A stretch of DNA of 45,413 nt, taken from Bacteroidota bacterium (GTDB lineage: Bacteria; Bacteroidota; Bacteroidia; Chitinophagales; Chitinophagaceae). The position numbers and the translations under genes were made by a program. Of this stretch, positions 31,892 to 41,189 are shown piece after piece. The first letter of the stretch is position 1, and each line of letters begins with the position of its first letter. Under the pieces are notes generated by a model. The model was not told the DNA's origin, searched no databases, and was given only the letters and a program-made list of their open reading frames with translations. The stretch is from positions 1 to 45,413 of the forward strand of contig JABDBX010000007.1 in NCBI GenBank assembly GCA_013288445.1, given 5' to 3'.

Positions 31892-31963
31892 GTCGCAGAT
31901 GTTCCGCCCAGCGGGCATCTGTGACGAAAAATAAACATCGTTTGCAACGAAGTTGATGCAAAC
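31892..31963. repeat. GC-rich hairpin plus GTTTGCA hairpin (REP-like)
   Basis: An imperfect hairpin (arms GTCGCAGATG 31892-31901 and CATCTGTGAC 31916-31925 around GCCC-AGC-GGGC) is followed by GTTTGCA (31940-31946) pairing with TGCAAAC (31957-31963). A further CTTCCG/CGGAAG hairpin lies at 32070-32104. The 283-bp gap 31865-32147 has no supported gene. Confidence 0.5.
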
Positions 31964-32147
31964 AGGAGTCGTGTGTCATTCCGCACCGGGAAACTCTAGC
32001 GATTTACTTTATCAAGAGTCATTTAGCTGCATATCTTTGAATGCCTTTACAGAAGGAGCTTTATTTGTACTTCCGGATGCCCGCTTTGCGGAACACTGCG
32101 GAAGAACGGTAATAGATGTTCGCCTACTTTCTAATTGACAGCAACTG

Positions 32148-32807
32148 ATGAACAATAGAAATTACATACTTGCATTTTTTACACTAACTACTTTGTTTGC
32201 AAGTAGATACTATTCGGTTTATGCAAAGTCTTCGATCACTGAAGAAACTCAATCACCAGTGAACGCTGACAGTATAGAACTGACGACCTTAGTTAGGAAT
32301 GTGTATGAGTGGCATGAAACCAAATTTCGCAACAATTTCTTTCTCCTAAAATTCAGAACACCAAAGGACAGTATTTTTACCGGAGTCGATTGGGAATCAT
32401 ACACAAATGATATGGACGTTTATCAAAAAACAAATTTTTTCTCCAAGGATTTTTTCATTCAACATCGGGCAATTGCCTTACGCGTTGATTCATCAATTAA
32501 AGAGGCGAGTGTCAAATGGCGAAATATAAACGATGGAATTCCCATTTGGGATACGGACGCTGATGATTGGTGTGGATGCCAGGACAGCCCTGATAATTAT
32601 TGGAAATTAATAACCCTGAATAACTTTAAATACAGTAATGACGTGGTGTCTTTCTATTGGACATGGGGGAACAAAAGTGGAATTGAAGCCAATAAATATG
32701 AAATGAAAGCGACGAAAGAAAGCGGAAATTGGAGGATCAGTTACATTGAGGGTTTTACATACTATGGGACGGTTGCTGGTTACAATAAAACCATGGCCGC
32801 CTATTAG
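32148..32807 (+). CDS. Secreted DUF3828-like protein, unknown function
   Basis: This 219-residue protein has a signal peptide (ILAFFTLTTLFASRYYSVYA) and an alpha+beta mature domain with a Cys pair (DDWCGCQD) and the C-terminal ESGNWRISYIEG, the kind of last strand seen in DUF3828/NTF2-like proteins. The neighbouring lipoprotein at 31430 may be of the same broad class. AT-rich composition and position next to a MITE-like element suggest it is part of an accessory patch. No close family is recognised with confidence. Confidence 0.65.
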   Translation: MNNRNYILAFFTLTTLFASRYYSVYAKSSITEETQSPVNADSIELTTLVRNVYEWHETKFRNNFFLLKFRTPKDSIFTGVDWESYTNDMDVYQKTNFFSKDFFIQHRAIALRVDSSIKEASVKWRNINDGIPIWDTDADDWCGCQDSPDNYWKLITLNNFKYSNDVVSFYWTWGNKSGIEANKYEMKATKESGNWRISYIEGFTYYGTVAGYNKTMAAY

Positions 32808-32834
32808 TCGAAGCCAAAATTCAAACTGAGCCAC

Positions 32835-33092
32835 TACCTCTTCCCAGGGCATACGCATTAAAATTTATAAACCCGAAGGGTTGATATTATTATAGCAGAT
32901 GGGTAAAAACGCCGATAAACCCTGAAAAGGTGATATTATTTTCATATGCTTCGACGAATAATGCCTCACCCTTTCAGGGTTCTTCGGCAATTTGATAGAT
33001 CATTCTATAATAATATCAACCCTTCGGGTTTACTATTACCACTGAATCAATTGAATTCTGGCATTTTAATGCGTGTGCCCTGTACCTCTTCC
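32835..33092. mobile_element. MITE-like element with 20-bp TIRs and 10-bp direct repeats
   Basis: TACCTCTTCC occurs at 32835-32844 and 33083-33092. Directly inside lie 20-bp terminal inverted repeats (32845-32864 and 33063-33082, 19/20 matching), giving a 238-bp element. Inside are perfect 28-bp inverted arms (32868-32895 and 33005-33032) and an inner 23-bp pair (32911-32933 and 32966-32988, 20/23). The element has no transposase and no coding potential that I can support. The rest of the 439-bp gap holds the rhlE promoter region. Confidence 0.8.
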
Positions 33093-33123
33093 CGCATAAA
33101 ACGCACTATTCACTTATATTCCG

Positions 33124-33131
33124 TACATTTG
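33124..33131 (+). promoter_or_regulatory. -7 box (TACATTTG) for rhlE
   Basis: Full TAnnTTTG match about 115 nt before the rhlE ATG, implying a long 5' leader. No good -33 box was found. The MITE-like element ends 31 nt upstream of this box. Confidence 0.45.
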
Positions 33132-33246
33132 CACTTTAACGCGTGTTTCCAACCTTTTAAAACAGCTTGTGATACACACCTTTTCGCTCCCCAATGCATT
33201 GGGACAAGGTACAGGCAGTTACATTTTTAATCTTTAATACCAACGA

Positions 33247-34506
33247 ATGAAATTTAATGAGTTAAATCTCATAGCCCCGATATTACAGGCGCTAGAGACA
33301 GAGGGATATTCACAACCTACCCCCATCCAGGAACAATCCATACCCATATTGCTGCAACGTAAAGACCTTCTGGGCTGTGCGCAAACAGGTACCGGAAAAA
33401 CGGCAGCATTTGCTATTCCTATATTGCAGATACTGCACGAAGAACATGCCGAGCGTACCCACAAGAACATAAAGACGCTGATACTTACACCAACCCGCGA
33501 ACTGGCTATACAGATAGGCGAAAGTTTTGCAGCCTATGGCCGCAACCTGCGCATAAGGCATACCGTTATTTTTGGCGGTGTACCGCAGGGCGCACAGGTG
33601 CAGGCGCTCAACAGGGGCATTGATGTGCTTATAGCTACGCCGGGCCGCCTGCTGGATCTTATGAACCAGGGCTACATAAACCTCTCAAACATCAGCATTT
33701 TTGTGCTGGATGAGGCCGACCGTATGCTGGACATGGGTTTTATACATGATGTAAAGAGGGTAGTAGCTAAGCTGCCGCTAAAAAGGCAAACACTGTTCTT
33801 TAGCGCCACAATGCCGCCAGAGATACAGAAACTTGCCAACACCATTCTTTCAAACCCCGAGATGGTAGCCGTAACACCGCCTGCCACTACCGCAGAACTT
33901 GTAGAACAATCGGTTTATTTTGTGGGCCAGAAAGACAAGCGCCAGTTGCTGCACTATGTGCTGCAAGACAAGTCCATAAAGACCGCTTTGGTATTCACCC
34001 GCACCAAGCATGGCGCAGATAAGGTGGTAAAAGACCTGCATAAGGTGGACATTACCGCGGAAGCCATACATGGCAACAAAAGCCAGAACGCACGCCAGCG
34101 TGCATTGAGCAACTTTAAGGATGGCCGTATTCGTGTACTCGTAGCCACCGACATTGCCGCCAGGGGCATAGACGTGGACCTGCTAAGCCATGTAATAAAC
34201 TATGAGATTCCAGAAGTGCCAGAAACCTATGTGCACCGTATTGGCCGCACAGGTCGTGCAGGAGCCAGCGGTATTGCCACGTCGTTTTGCGATGAAGAAG
34301 AAATGCAGGACTGGAGGAATATTCTAAAGCTAATAGGCCAGAAAATAAGAGTAGTAGAAGGTCATCCTTTCCCTGCTCCAGCATCCGGGCAGGTGCAGAT
34401 AAACCTACCGAAGAATAAAGAAGTAGTGCGCAGGCCAAATGCGGTTGCAGGCTTTAATTCGAGCAACAAACGCCGGTTTAGTAACAGCGGCGGAAGAGCG
34501 AGATAA
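33247..34506 (+). CDS. rhlE: RhlE-type DEAD-box ATP-dependent RNA helicase
   Basis: This 419-residue protein has the Q motif ([11 protein letters not shown]28), Walker A QTGTGKT (K51), [16 protein letters not shown] (155-158), SAT (186-188), and motif [13 protein letters not shown] short basic C-terminal tail ([14 protein letters not shown]) is typical of RhlE and may bind RNA. It unwinds short RNA duplexes in ribosome assembly or RNA decay. A hairpin terminator follows, shared with the convergent small secreted-protein gene. Confidence 0.93.
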   Translation: MKFNELNLIAPILQALETEGYSQPTPIQEQSIPILLQRKDLLGCAQTGTGKTAAFAIPILQILHEEHAERTHKNIKTLILTPTRELAIQIGESFAAYGRNLRIRHTVIFGGVPQGAQVQALNRGIDVLIATPGRLLDLMNQGYINLSNISIFVLDEADRMLDMGFIHDVKRVVAKLPLKRQTLFFSATMPPEIQKLANTILSNPEMVAVTPPATTAELVEQSVYFVGQKDKRQLLHYVLQDKSIKTALVFTRTKHGADKVVKDLHKVDITAEAIHGNKSQNARQRALSNFKDGRIRVLVATDIAARGIDVDLLSHVINYEIPEVPETYVHRIGRTGRAGASGIATSFCDEEEMQDWRNILKLIGQKIRVVEGHPFPAPASGQVQINLPKNKEVVRRPNAVAGFNSSNKRRFSNSGGRAR

Positions 34507-34580
34507 TAATGGCTCAATGGCTGAATTGCTCAATGGCTGAATTCAGTTAAGGTCATAAATAGCATGAACAATAATAACTA

Positions 34581-34610
34581 AAAATGGCGGCCCGAAAAGG
34601 TCGCCATTTT
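34581..34610. terminator. Bidirectional terminator between rhlE and a convergent gene
   Basis: A perfect 9-bp stem (AAAATGGCG 34581-34589 and CGCCATTTT 34602-34610) lies between two convergent genes, with A/T runs on both sides of the stem. Confidence 0.75.
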
Positions 34611-34638
34611 AGTTCATAGTGATAGTAATGGAGTTAGT

Positions 34639-34857
34639 TTATTGGGGCGTTGGGGTCGTTTTTTTTACGGTTTTCACATGCGTGGTCTTTTTGCCGTTAT
34701 ATTCTTTCTTCTTGCTGAATGCATTGTGCACTTTCTGGGGCACAGACGACGTTTTCTTTACCGTCTTTTCATCTTTAACAACGGTGGTCTTTTGCTGTGC
34801 CGATACTGCTAATCCGGTGCAGGCCAGCAGCGCTAGCGAAAACAATAATTTTTTCAT
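34639..34857 (-). CDS. Small secreted Lys/Thr-rich protein
   Basis: This 72-residue protein has a signal peptide (MKKLLFSLALLACTGLAVSA) and a short, strongly basic Lys/Thr/Val-rich mature part (KTTVVKDEKTVKKTSS ... KTTHVKTVKKTTPTPQ) that is probably disordered. The start at 34857 was chosen over an in-frame ATG at 34911. Periplasmic location is likely and function unknown. Confidence 0.65.
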   Translation of the reverse strand: MKKLLFSLALLACTGLAVSAQQKTTVVKDEKTVKKTSSVPQKVHNAFSKKKEYNGKKTTHVKTVKKTTPTPQ

Positions 34858-34944
34858 GTTTGTGGTTTTGTTTTTTAAGGGCAGATAAAAATATCGTGCC
34901 GTGGAATACAATGTAATTAGTGAAACTATTTACATAAAGAGTTT

Positions 34945-34952
34945 TACTTTTG
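34945..34952 (+). promoter_or_regulatory. -7 box (TACTTTTG) for the ATPase-DUF4276 pair
   Basis: Full TAnnTTTG match 18 nt before the ATG at 34970; no clear -33 box. It indicates that the pair has its own promoter independent of its neighbours. Confidence 0.5.
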
Positions 34953-34969
34953 AGTATTAATTGTGCAAA

Positions 34970-36187
34970 ATGATAAAAAAGATAACGCTTGAAAATTTTT
35001 TCTCTTTTAGTGAATCAACGACCATTGATTTAAATTCTGGCGTTAATATTCTTGTTGGTATAAATGGTAGTGGAAAATCTAATTTTCTTAAAGGTATTCG
35101 GTTCCTATATGAGAGTATATCGGGAAAAGGAATACAAAAAATATTTTTGAATGACTGGGGCGGGTTTAACACTGTTGCCAATTTTAATGTATCAAAAGCG
35201 GACAGGATAAAGCTAACATACGAATTTGATAAGAAGATAATAAATAATGGCAAGGGGTTCCAGTTCCCCGGGAATCCAGTATATGAGGTCATCATTCGTA
35301 AAACTGGAGTTACATCTTATTATTTAGAAGAAAGTTTGTCATGTAACTATGGAGAACCGGAAGAATATATCACGCTGCTTAAAATGGAAAACGGGAACGG
35401 GTTTATTTCAACTGTAGAAAATAATGCGATAAGTGGCATTCAACGCTATGACCGTGGTGATATTATTCTCTTTTTTGATGAACAAGAATTGATGCTTCGG
35501 CAAAATGCGGATCCAAGTCGCTTTTTACCGTTACATACCCTTAAACAGGCTATTGAATCAATTGCAGGTTACGATTATTTTGACACCTCTTTCGAAAGCA
35601 ACATTCGCCAGAGAAGTTTTGACGGGATTGAAACAAAACTACTTTCTACTGGAGAGAACTTAGTGCAACTATTAAGCCGTATCAAGAACTACCGTACGCT
35701 TCAATATGAAGAGATTGAAGCAATGCTCAATAAAGTTAATCCAAATTTTAAAGACATTAGCTTCGATATTTTTGGCAATAAGGTTTACCTCGCGCTCCGC
35801 GAAAAAAAGCTGGCGCAAACTGTTGGTATTGGGCAAATATCAGATGGTACATTGAGGTTTCTACTTTTATTATCCATCTTTCTTAATCCTGAGAGAGGCT
35901 ACTTAGTAAGCTTGGACGAACCTGAAATTGGTTTGCACCCCGACATGATCCATACTGTTGCAGAAACAATTAAAAAAGCATCAGTAAATTCCCAATTGAT
36001 TATTGCTACGCACTCTCCCCAACTTCTCAATTCATTTGACATAGAGGATGTACTTGTTTTTGAGAAAGATGAAAATAATAAGACAACCGTGACCAGGAAA
36101 TCGGAGGATGATTTTGAAGATTGGAATGATGATTTTTTAGTTGGCCAGCTTTGGCTTAGGGGAAAAATCGGAGGGAAAAGATGGTAA
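34970..36187 (+). CDS. AAA/ABC-type ATPase, putative anti-phage defence sensor
   Basis: This 405-residue protein is a stand-alone SMC/ABC-fold ATPase. The N-terminus (MIKKITLENFFSFSESTTID) is typical of AAA_15/AAA_21 proteins. Walker A is GINGSGKS (residues 30-37), an ABC-signature-like SDGTLR starts at residue 291, Walker B is SLDEPEIGLHP (D316/E317) and the H-switch is ATHSPQLL (H348). The last 60 residues end in WLRGKIGGKRW. ATPases of this class form the sensor half of PARIS-, RloAB- and AbiL-type systems. The next gene starts within its last codons (7-nt overlap), so the two are translationally coupled. The gene is visibly AT-richer than its neighbours, consistent with transfer. Confidence 0.85.
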   Translation: MIKKITLENFFSFSESTTIDLNSGVNILVGINGSGKSNFLKGIRFLYESISGKGIQKIFLNDWGGFNTVANFNVSKADRIKLTYEFDKKIINNGKGFQFPGNPVYEVIIRKTGVTSYYLEESLSCNYGEPEEYITLLKMENGNGFISTVENNAISGIQRYDRGDIILFFDEQELMLRQNADPSRFLPLHTLKQAIESIAGYDYFDTSFESNIRQRSFDGIETKLLSTGENLVQLLSRIKNYRTLQYEEIEAMLNKVNPNFKDISFDIFGNKVYLALREKKLAQTVGIGQISDGTLRFLLLLSIFLNPERGYLVSLDEPEIGLHPDMIHTVAETIKKASVNSQLIIATHSPQLLNSFDIEDVLVFEKDENNKTTVTRKSEDDFEDWNDDFLVGQLWLRGKIGGKRW

Positions 36188-36801
36188 CAATAAAAATTGT
36201 GGTGGAAGGTGGTGTGCTTCCAGACGGCAATGAAGATGCAGCCACATTTGATAATAGTGAAAATTTCCGGGAGAGTTTTCATATATTGTTGTCTGGCATT
36301 TTTCCGCCAGCTTCTATTAATTTGGAAATTGAAACGGGGGCGAGTTATACATCTTCTATAAAGTCTTTCAAGAAGCAACTTCAAAGCAACCATTGTATTT
36401 TACTTATTGATTCCGATTGCCCTCCAATAGAAAAGTTCCGCAAACTTAAAGAGTTGGCGCTGGTTGAATACGCAGATCATGTCTTTTTCATGGTGCAAGA
36501 AATGGAAAGCTGGATACTGTCTCAGCCCAGTTGCATATTGAAAACATACATTAATTATCCTTATAATGGCAGTCTTGATCGTGATGAAATATTTGGGGAA
36601 GCACCTGAAACCATTTCAAAACCCTCAATAAAATTACATGAAATTTTAGGCAGATATTTTTATGAGATGAATGGCATAAAAAAGAAAAAATATGGTAAAC
36701 TAAAAGACGGACCATTGCTAATAGCCAATTTAAACATTGCCGAGTTAATAGACACCTTTGAAGATGTAAATAGGTTAAACGGCTATACTGAAAACAATTA
36801 A
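36181..36801 (+). CDS. DUF4276-like TOPRIM-type protein, putative defence effector
   Basis: This 206-residue protein overlaps the upstream ATPase by 7 nt. It shows TOPRIM-like features: an N-terminal strand with an acidic residue (IKIVVEGG, E9), the D-x-D motif LIDSDCP (D77/D79) and FMVQEMESWIL (E107/E109), which corresponds to the conserved M-V-Q-x-M-E-x-W of DUF4276. Such proteins can be Mg2+-dependent nucleases or nucleotidyl-transfer domains. Coupling with an AAA ATPase suggests that the pair is one two-component unit, similar in plan to PARIS (ATPase + TOPRIM) or RloAB/AbiL. Family assignment is by motif and is probable; activity is inferred. Confidence 0.75.
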   Translation: MVTIKIVVEGGVLPDGNEDAATFDNSENFRESFHILLSGIFPPASINLEIETGASYTSSIKSFKKQLQSNHCILLIDSDCPPIEKFRKLKELALVEYADHVFFMVQEMESWILSQPSCILKTYINYPYNGSLDRDEIFGEAPETISKPSIKLHEILGRYFYEMNGIKKKKYGKLKDGPLLIANLNIAELIDTFEDVNRLNGYTENN

Positions 36802-36825
36802 ACTACACTAAACGCAATCACGCCC

Positions 36826-37977
36826 ATGCAGATGCATGAAGTAAAAACAGACACCGACAAGCAGGCATTTCTACAGGTAGCTATAGATATTTATAAAAAT
36901 GACCCCAACTGGATACGCCCGCTGGATAAAGATATAGAGGAGGTTTTTGACCCTGCGAAGAACAAGTTTTTCAAGCGCGGCGAATGTACCCGGTGGTTAT
37001 TAAAAGACGATAGCGGCAAAAATATTGGCCGCATTGCCGCCTTCGTGAACCGCCAATACAAGCAGACCCAGCCCACCGGAGGGATCGGATTTTTTGAGTG
37101 CATCAACGACCAGGCCGCAGCAACCTTCATGCTGGACTATTGCAAGCAGTGGCTGCAGGAGCGCGGCATGGAAGCTATGGATGGGCCTATAAATTTTGGC
37201 GAGCGCGATAAATGGTGGGGACTGGTGGTTGATGGGTTCTACTCGCCGCTGTATAGCATGAACTACAACCCGCCCTATTATGTGCAGTTGCTGGAGCAAT
37301 ATGGGTTTAAGACCTATTTCAACCAGGTATGCTTTGGTATGAAGGTGAAGGCTACGCTGGATACCAAATTTTACGACCGGCATGCACGTATAGCCGCCGA
37401 CCCTAACTACCGCGCCGAAATGATACGAAAGGCTAACATTGAAAAGTATGCCAAAGATTTTACTTACGTGTACAACAAAGCATGGGCAGGGCATGGTGGT
37501 GGCAAATCGCTGGAAGAAAAGCAGGTGCAGAAAATGTTCAAGACTATGAAACCGGTAATGGACGAACATCTAACGTGGTTTGCCTACTATAAAGACGAGC
37601 CCATAGCCATGTGGGTAAACCTGCCCGACCTAAACCAATACTTCAAGCACATGAATGGCCAGTTTGGTATCCTGCAAAAGCTAAGATTCCTGCTGTTGCA
37701 GCGGTTTGGCAAATGCAGCCGGTTTGTGGGGCTGGTATTCGGTATTATCCCCGACTTCCAGGGTAAGGGCGTGGACGCATATATAATTGTGGAAGGGGCA
37801 AAAGTGATTCAACCCATGGCCCGATATGACGACTACGAGATGCAATGGATAGGCGACTTCAACCCTAAAATGATAAACATTGCAGAGAGCCTGGGTACTA
37901 CCCGCAGCCGTACGCTACGCACATACCGATACCTGTTTGACCGCGAAAAAGAGTTTGTAAGGCACCCGATGTTATAG
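36826..37977 (+). CDS. GNAT-fold acetyltransferase-like protein
   Basis: This 383-residue protein belongs to a Bacteroidota family annotated as N-acetyltransferase-like or hypothetical. Features are the opening VKTDTDKQAFLQVAIDIYKND, then NWIRPLDKDIEEVF, a middle segment MDGPINFGERDKWWGLVVDG and the C-terminal FNPKMINIAESLGTTRSRTL. A classic acetyl-CoA loop is only weakly visible. An alternative start at 36832 would drop two residues. It begins 24 nt after the DUF4276-like gene and returns to normal composition, so it may be core sequence beside the inserted pair. Its stop is 1 nt from the convergent SanA-like gene's stop. Confidence 0.75.
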   Translation: MQMHEVKTDTDKQAFLQVAIDIYKNDPNWIRPLDKDIEEVFDPAKNKFFKRGECTRWLLKDDSGKNIGRIAAFVNRQYKQTQPTGGIGFFECINDQAAATFMLDYCKQWLQERGMEAMDGPINFGERDKWWGLVVDGFYSPLYSMNYNPPYYVQLLEQYGFKTYFNQVCFGMKVKATLDTKFYDRHARIAADPNYRAEMIRKANIEKYAKDFTYVYNKAWAGHGGGKSLEEKQVQKMFKTMKPVMDEHLTWFAYYKDEPIAMWVNLPDLNQYFKHMNGQFGILQKLRFLLLQRFGKCSRFVGLVFGIIPDFQGKGVDAYIIVEGAKVIQPMARYDDYEMQWIGDFNPKMINIAESLGTTRSRTLRTYRYLFDREKEFVRHPML

Positions 37978-37978
37978 C

Positions 37979-38617
37979 CTATTTTATCTCCACCCGTTCA
38001 CCATAATATTTGGCCTGGGTATTAAGCAACAGGTCGGACACCATTTTTACCCTGGCAAACTTTTCCCGGAAAATGCCGTCCCAGAACGAGCCGCCATCAA
38101 CTGCGTTAAAAGCAACTGCGTTCACATGCTTATGATTGGCTATGAACAGTGCCCGCTGGTTGTGAAAGAGTTGGGAAATGATGGTGATATGGTCTTCGCC
38201 AAAAATATCCCGGCACCGCAATATGCTGTCCAACGTCCTGAACCCTGAGTTGTCCATATATATCTTCTTTTCCGGGATGCCCCTGGCTATCAGGTCGGCT
38301 TTCATAAGGGCCGGCTCATTGTAAAAAGCTGTCGCGTTGTCGCCACTTACTATTATGTAGTCCACTTTTCCGGCCATGTACAAAGCCACAGCGGCGTCAA
38401 TACGGTTCTGGTAATAAGGATTTATTATATGCCGGGCTTTATCCTGGTACTTGGCTGTACCCAGTAGCAGGCCCACTTTACTTTTAGGTATTGCATTAAG
38501 ATCAGTGAATATTTGATTTTTGGTGGAGCTGTCCACCATATAATTTATGCCCCACACAGTTGCTGCAAGGAGTAACAGAAGAACAATAAACGTATTACGT
38601 AAAATACGCTGTGCCAT
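37979..38617 (-). CDS. SanA/YdcF-like DUF218 envelope protein
   Basis: This 212-residue protein has one N-terminal membrane helix (residues ~8-28) and a DUF218 domain with VGLLLGTAKYQ, NRIDAAVALYMAGKVDYIIVSGDN and a C-terminal basic tail. It is similar to SanA, which affects vancomycin exclusion and envelope integrity in E. coli. The biochemical reaction is unknown. It is divergent from the pyrophosphatase gene with a 154-bp gap. Confidence 0.88.
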   Translation of the reverse strand: MAQRILRNTFIVLLLLLAATVWGINYMVDSSTKNQIFTDLNAIPKSKVGLLLGTAKYQDKARHIINPYYQNRIDAAVALYMAGKVDYIIVSGDNATAFYNEPALMKADLIARGIPEKKIYMDNSGFRTLDSILRCRDIFGEDHITIISQLFHNQRALFIANHKHVNAVAFNAVDGGSFWDGIFREKFARVKMVSDLLLNTQAKYYGERVEIK

Positions 38618-38708
38618 AACAGGTTAACGGGAAGTGATATGCTAAAGTAGGCATTACTTGGCAATAATAGCGCACCTTAATATTAGCGAATAAAATCCTT
38701 ATCCGGCG

Positions 38709-38740
38709 TTGTGATTTTACCAACCAAAAGTATATCTTTG
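38709..38740 (+). promoter_or_regulatory. Promoter (TTG-N21-TATCTTTG) for the membrane pyrophosphatase
   Basis: TTG at 38709-38711 and TATCTTTG at 38733-38740 are 21 nt apart, near the Bacteroidota consensus, and the -7 box ends 31 nt before the ATG. Confidence 0.65.
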
Positions 38741-38771
38741 CACCCTTCAATTAATTAAACAATACATATAA

Positions 38772-41000
38772 ATGATGACACTTTTTTACCTCGTACCAGC
38801 ATTTGGTATTCTGGCTTTGTTGTACACATTCGTTAAGAGTTCCTGGGTTACCAAGCAGGAAGCCGGCAACGACCGGATGAAAGAGATAGCCCAATACATT
38901 GCAGAAGGCGCAATGGCATTTTTGAAAGCGGAATACAAAGTACTCGCTTACTTTGTGGTAATAGCAGGTTTGTTGCTTGCGGTTATGGGTTATAGCAGCT
39001 CTAACTGGCTCATAGCTGTTGCATTTATTATTGGCGCATTCTTTAGTGCGTTGGCCGGGTTTATTGGTATGAGGATAGCTACTAAGGCCAATGTGCGTAC
39101 GGCCCACGCGGCCCGTACCAGTCTAAGTAAGGCGCTTGCCGTGTCTTTTGGCGGCGGATCTGTAATGGGTCTTGGTGTTGCCGGCCTTGCGGTGCTTGGC
39201 CTGGGCGGGTTATTCATAGTTTTATTGATGCAGTTTGCCCCGGAGGTATTTCACTTAGCGCCGGGCGTTATTTATGGCGCTAACCAGGGAATGGCCGACC
39301 ACGTGAAACTGGCTATCGAAGTGCTTACCGGGTTTTCACTTGGCGCTGAAAGCATCGCGCTTTTCGCCCGTGTGGGTGGTGGTATCTATACTAAGGCTGC
39401 CGATGTAGGCGCAGACCTTGTAGGTAAAGTAGAAGCAGGCATACCGGAAGATGATCCCCGCAACCCCGCAACCATTGCCGATAACGTAGGTGATAACGTA
39501 GGTGACGTGGCCGGTATGGGTGCCGACCTTTTTGGCTCTTATGTAGCCACGGTATTAGCAACAATGGTTCTTGGGCAGGAAACAATTTCTGCTGATAACT
39601 TTAATGGCTTCGCACCTATTCTTTTACCTATGCTTATAGCAGGTACCGGTATCCTGTTGTCTATTATAGGTACTTTATTTGTACGTATATCTGATACCGC
39701 AGGTCTCAGCACTAAGGCGGTACAAAACGCACTAAACATGGGCAACTGGGGTTCCATTGTTCTAACGGCTATAGTTTCTTACTTCCTCGTTATGTATCTG
39801 CTCCCAGACACAATGACGCTTAGGGATATTCCATTTACTAAAAATGGTGTTGTAGGTGCTATTATGGTGGGCCTTGCTGTGGGTACGCTCATGAGCATGA
39901 TAACCGAATACTACACAGCTATGGGCAAGCGCCCTGTACTTAGCATCATCCGCCAGTCGTCAACAGGTAGCGCTACTAATATTATCGGCGGTCTCGCTGT
40001 TGGTATGGAAAGCACTTTCTTACCTATATTGGTATTGGCAGCAGGTATCTATGGCGCTCACGCATGTGCTGGTTTATACGGTGTGGCTATTGCCGCAGCA
40101 GGTATGATGGCTACCACGGCTATGCAGCTTGCCATTGACGCCTTCGGCCCGATAGCTGATAATGCAGGTGGTATTGCAGAAATGAGCGAACTGCCTAAAG
40201 AGGTACGTGAAAAAACAGATATACTTGATGCAGTGGGCAACACTACAGCCGCTACCGGCAAGGGTTTTGCAATAGCCTCGGCAGCACTTACCTCGCTTGC
40301 CCTGTTTGCAGCTTATGTTGGTGTGGTGGAGAAAAACGGCTACGACCTGCATAACGCCATCAACATTTATCATGCCGATGTGCTTGCAGGTTTGTTTGTA
40401 GGCGCTATGATACCTTTTATATTCTCTTCCCTTGCTATCCGTGCCGTTGGGGAAGCGGCTATGGCAATGGTGGAAGAAGTTCGCCGCCAGTTCCGCACCA
40501 TTCCCGGCATCATGGAAGGTACGGGCAAACCAGAATACGATAAGTGCGTGGCTATCTCTACCAATGCCTCGTTGAAGAAAATGGTGCTTCCGGGCGCTAT
40601 TACTATCATTTCTCCATTATTAGTAGGTTTCATCTTGGGCCCTGAAGTGTTGGGCGGGTTCCTCGCAGGCGCTACAGTGAGCGGTGTGCTCATGGGTATG
40701 TTCCAGAACAATGCAGGTGGCGCTTGGGACAATGCCAAGAAGTCATTTGAAAAAGGTGTGGAAATAAACGGCGAGATATACTACAAAAAATCTGAGCCGC
40801 ACAAAGCATCTGTTACAGGTGATACCGTTGGTGATCCGTTTAAGGATACCTCTGGTCCTTCTATGAACATCCTTATCAAGCTCATGTCTATAGTAGCGCT
40901 TGTAATTGCACCAACCATTGCCAACCTGCACAGCAAGGATGCAGGCCACACTACCACCGCTGTAAAAGTGGAAGCGAAGGCAGTTACCGCGACCAAATAA
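38772..41000 (+). CDS. hppA: Membrane-bound ion-translocating pyrophosphatase (K+-dependent type)
   Basis: This 742-residue protein has about 16 membrane helices, normal for the family. Pyrophosphate/Mg2+-binding motifs are present: [20 protein letters not shown] followed by [18 protein letters not shown], and later [17 protein letters not shown] and [14 protein letters not shown]. The segment [10 protein letters not shown] (489-498) has Ala rather than Lys after GNTT, the hallmark of K+-dependent pumps; Na+- or Na+/H+-pumping is usual in this phylum. It couples PPi hydrolysis to cation export. A second ATG at 38775 is an alternative start. A strong terminator follows. Confidence 0.96.
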   Translation: MMTLFYLVPAFGILALLYTFVKSSWVTKQEAGNDRMKEIAQYIAEGAMAFLKAEYKVLAYFVVIAGLLLAVMGYSSSNWLIAVAFIIGAFFSALAGFIGMRIATKANVRTAHAARTSLSKALAVSFGGGSVMGLGVAGLAVLGLGGLFIVLLMQFAPEVFHLAPGVIYGANQGMADHVKLAIEVLTGFSLGAESIALFARVGGGIYTKAADVGADLVGKVEAGIPEDDPRNPATIADNVGDNVGDVAGMGADLFGSYVATVLATMVLGQETISADNFNGFAPILLPMLIAGTGILLSIIGTLFVRISDTAGLSTKAVQNALNMGNWGSIVLTAIVSYFLVMYLLPDTMTLRDIPFTKNGVVGAIMVGLAVGTLMSMITEYYTAMGKRPVLSIIRQSSTGSATNIIGGLAVGMESTFLPILVLAAGIYGAHACAGLYGVAIAAAGMMATTAMQLAIDAFGPIADNAGGIAEMSELPKEVREKTDILDAVGNTTAATGKGFAIASAALTSLALFAAYVGVVEKNGYDLHNAINIYHADVLAGLFVGAMIPFIFSSLAIRAVGEAAMAMVEEVRRQFRTIPGIMEGTGKPEYDKCVAISTNASLKKMVLPGAITIISPLLVGFILGPEVLGGFLAGATVSGVLMGMFQNNAGGAWDNAKKSFEKGVEINGEIYYKKSEPHKASVTGDTVGDPFKDTSGPSMNILIKLMSIVALVIAPTIANLHSKDAGHTTTAVKVEAKAVTATK

Positions 41001-41022
41001 TACACTATAATTGATCTATACA

Positions 41023-41056
41023 AGCCCCAAACATTGCAAAATGTTTGGGGCTTTTT
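41023..41056 (+). terminator. Strong rho-independent terminator of the pyrophosphatase gene
   Basis: A perfect 13-bp stem (AGCCCCAAACATT 41023-41035, loop GCAA, AATGTTTGGGGCT 41040-41052) is followed by T residues. Confidence 0.95.
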
Positions 41057-41189
41057 ATATTTAATAGGCTACATTCAGTTATAACTATTTGCAATAAAGT
41101 ATTGGCAGTATCAATATTTTTGTACTTTCAATAAAGATATAACGACGTAGGCTGCGATGTATACTATACGCCGGATAAAAATGTGCACT

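Noticed and set aside
32946-33230. 94-codon frame upstream of rhlE
   Set aside because: It lies mostly inside the MITE-like element, crosses its inverted repeats and has no protein-like pattern.
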